From Arthrobacter cryoconiti (GTDB lineage: Bacteria > Actinomycetota > Actinomycetes > Actinomycetales > Micrococcaceae): a stretch of 64,000 bases of DNA. The position numbers and the translations under genes were made by a program. Below the pieces are notes generated by a model, which saw nothing but the letters and a program-made list of their open reading frames with translations, was not told the origin of the DNA and did no database searches. Where the stretch lies: NCBI RefSeq assembly GCF_020905375.1, contig NZ_JAJJBU010000009.1, positions 62,001 to 126,000 of the forward strand. Reading direction: 5' to 3'. Below, in pieces: positions 61,999 through 64,000 of this stretch; within the stretch, counting starts at the first letter, position 1; each line of letters begins with the position of its first letter.

Positions 61999-64000
61999 AT
62001 GGTGGAAGCGCATGCAAGCACGCGGCACGAGGGTAGCGCGGCGGTGACGCAAGTCCGGGTAGCAATGGCCAGCCCGGGTCAAACAAAGACCCGCGCCCTA
62101 GACGTGCATGCCAACGCTCACGACGCGTCTCATTTTCTCCTCATCCCGCAGGCCGTGGCAGTGCCCAGCAGTGCCGAAGAGGTCGGCCGACTTCTCAAAA
62201 TCAGTGCCGCCAGCAAACTTGGTATAACTTTTCGATCCGGCGGGACCAGCCTCAGCGGCCAAGCGGTCACGGATGGACTATTGGTGGACGTCCGCAGAAA
62301 TTTTCGTGCGATCCACGTCCTGGATAACGGCGCCCGCGTGCGTGTCCAACCCGGAGTTACAGTGCGTGCTCTGAACGCCCGGCTTCTGCGCTACGGACGC
62401 AAGTTCGGCCCCGATCCTGCCAGCGAAGTCGCGTGCACCATCGGCGGTGTGATTGCCAACAACTCCTCCGGCATGGCGTGCGGTATTACGGAGAACTCTT
62501 ACCAGACGCTGGAATCGCTCACGGTAGTGCTCCCGAGCGGCACCGTGATCGATACCGGCGCGTCCGACGCCGACGCCCGTCTCCGTGCGCTGGAACCGGA
62601 CATTTTCGCCGGGCTTTTAGAACTTCGCGAACGCGTCCGCAACAACCTTGAATCCGCGCGCATCATTAGGCGGCAGTTTTCCCACAAAAACACCATGGGT
62701 TACGGGCTCAATTCGCTGCTGGACTTTGAAAGTCCGGCACAGATCCTGGCCCATCTAATAGTAGGAAGTGAGGGGACACTGGGCTTTGTGGCCGAGGCCG
62801 TATTCGTCACGGTTCCCCGGCTGGCCCACGCCACCACCGGTCTTTTGGTGTTCTCCAGCCTTGAAGAAGCCAACGCGGCGCTGCCGGCCCTAGTGGAAAG
62901 CGGCGCTGCAACCGTCGAACTCATGGACGCCGCCTCGCTGAAGGTGGGGCAGACGCTCAGCCAAGTGCCCGGCGTCGTACGGGATTTACAGGTGAAAAAT
63001 CATGCGGCGCTCCTGCTCGAATACCAGAGCGAGGATGCGAGTCAACTGGCGGAACTAGGCGCCGGGGCAGTGCGGATTGCCGGCACTCTGGGCCTTGATT
63101 CGCCGGCGAAATTTACTTCCGACTCCAATCAACGGGCAGAACTGTGGCACCTGCGCAAAGGCTTGTACACCTCGGTGGCTGGTGCCCGGCCGCAAGGAAC
63201 CACGGCTCTGCTTGAAGACATAGTGGTGCCCGTTCCCGCCCTGGGCCGGACCTGCGTCGAGCTTGGCACCTTGTTTAGAAAATATGCTTATGAAAACTCC
63301 GTGATCTTTGGCCACGCCAAGGACGGAAATATTCACTTCATGCTGACCGATAAGTTTGCTAGCCCCCGCGAATTGGACCGCTACGCCGCCTTTACCGAAG
63401 ACATGGTTGACCTGGTCCTGGGCGAGGGCGGGTCGTTGAAAGCAGAACATGGCACAGGCCGCGTCATGGCGCCCTTTGTCCGCCGCCAGTATGGAGAGGA
63501 GCTGTACGCCGTCATGCGCCGGATCAAGGAACTCTTTGACCCGGCAGGGATGTTGAACCCCGGTGTGCTGATATCGGATGACACCACAGCGCACCTGCGT
63601 CACATCAAGGCCGCCCCACCAGCCGTTGACAGTGAGGTGGACCGTTGCGTCTCCTGTGGCTACTGTGAGCCCGTCTGCCCCAGCAAAGACCTGACGCTCA
63701 CCCCGCGCCAGCGAATTGTTTCATTGCGTGCCATTGAAGCGGCCCGCCTAGCCGGGGATACGGCGCTCGCAGTCGCCCTTGAAAAGGATTACAACTACGA
63801 CGCCGTGGAAACCTGTGCGGTGGATGGCATGTGCCAGACGGCTTGTCCGGTAGACATCAACACAGGAAATCTCGTCAAGCACTTGCGCCGGGATGCCGGG
63901 GGAAAACTCGAAAACGGGGTGTGGGAGACAGCTGCGAAACATTGGGCTGCCACGACGCAGGGCGCGGGGTTGGCCTTGTCAGTAGCCGCCAAGATGCCTG
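61999..64000 (+). CDS. FAD- and Fe-S-binding oxidoreductase (D-lactate dehydrogenase-like), 3' end outside window
   Basis: Open from ATG 61999 (GGAAGGAAA upstream) to the window end: 667 codons. FAD_binding_4: LLKISAASKLGITFRSGGTS then LSGQAVTDGLLVDV; a DLD/GlcD-type C-terminal cap at EHGTGRVMAPFVRRQYG. Then two 4Fe-4S motifs: CVSCGYCEPVCPS and CAVDGMCQTACPV. Typical full length is ~940 residues, so ~270 are missing. Oxidises D-lactate or a 2-hydroxyacid to the 2-oxoacid. Confidence 0.9.
   Translation, partial: MVEAHASTRHEGSAAVTQVRVAMASPGQTKTRALDVHANAHDASHFLLIPQAVAVPSSAEEVGRLLKISAASKLGITFRSGGTSLSGQAVTDGLLVDVRRNFRAIHVLDNGARVRVQPGVTVRALNARLLRYGRKFGPDPASEVACTIGGVIANNSSGMACGITENSYQTLESLTVVLPSGTVIDTGASDADARLRALEPDIFAGLLELRERVRNNLESARIIRRQFSHKNTMGYGLNSLLDFESPAQILAHLIVGSEGTLGFVAEAVFVTVPRLAHATTGLLVFSSLEEANAALPALVESGAATVELMDAASLKVGQTLSQVPGVVRDLQVKNHAALLLEYQSEDASQLAELGAGAVRIAGTLGLDSPAKFTSDSNQRAELWHLRKGLYTSVAGARPQGTTALLEDIVVPVPALGRTCVELGTLFRKYAYENSVIFGHAKDGNIHFMLTDKFASPRELDRYAAFTEDMVDLVLGEGGSLKAEHGTGRVMAPFVRRQYGEELYAVMRRIKELFDPAGMLNPGVLISDDTTAHLRHIKAAPPAVDSEVDRCVSCGYCEPVCPSKDLTLTPRQRIVSLRAIEAARLAGDTALAVALEKDYNYDAVETCAVDGMCQTACPVDINTGNLVKHLRRDAGGKLENGVWETAAKHWAATTQGAGLALSVAAKMP

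Overview
The window is a high-GC actinobacterial chromosome segment, most like an Arthrobacter-type member of the Micrococcaceae. This rests on protein style, actinobacterial families (PucR next to ald, LAxTG surface protein, Arthrobacter-like regulators) and frequent GTG/TTG starts. No rRNA or tRNA gene was found. Coordinates and starts come from reading frames, ribosome-binding sites and family knowledge; no database search was run.

Layout. 0-17 kb is chromosomal housekeeping and sugar metabolism: mannitol dehydrogenase divergent from pyruvate oxidase, YdcF, rlmN, a Pth2-type hydrolase, a LacI/beta-phosphoglucomutase/GH65 phosphorylase operon with an operator over its promoter, an aminotransferase with DoxX, purB, a WXG-like protein with an alpha/beta-hydrolase, and a holin-like membrane protein. 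17-23 kb is a decayed mobile region: an intact IS110-family element whose long left non-coding end is a candidate bridge RNA, a ferritin-like fragment, an SRPBCC gene, a GMC oxidoreductase and a resolvase pseudogene with an internal deletion.

23.3-31 kb is a one-directional catabolic cluster (rhodanese, KDPG aldolase, KDG kinase, N-acyl-D-amino-acid deacylase, PLP deaminase, RidA, MFS transporter) with a divergent YheO/DauR-type regulator. The best reading is a route from an N-acylated amino sugar acid such as N-acetyl-D-glucosaminate through D-glucosaminate, KDG and KDPG to pyruvate and glyceraldehyde 3-phosphate. 31-35.3 kb holds an IS21 istA fragment, then MarR, an alpha/beta hydrolase, a broken amidohydrolase, TetR and a quinone-oxidoreductase-like gene, with inverted repeats at both regulator promoters.

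35.7-44.5 kb has an aromatic/histidinol-phosphate aminotransferase, a 2-oxoacid dehydrogenase operon (E1 alpha, E1 beta, E2), DJ-1/PfpI, a tandem GNAT, an APH-type kinase and a pair of degraded genes (EamA, MarR). 44.5-48.2 kb codes for exported proteins (Tat-exported PHP hydrolase, LAxTG wall protein, SGNH hydrolase). 48-64 kb has an aminotransferase, ald with its PucR regulator, a MobA-like/excisionase-HTH pair, a Gfo/Idh/MocA oxidoreductase, MFS and TSUP transporters, membrane proteins, two hot-dog thioesterases, an F420-type NADP reductase, an RraA-like protein and the start of a large FAD/Fe-S dehydrogenase cut by the window end.
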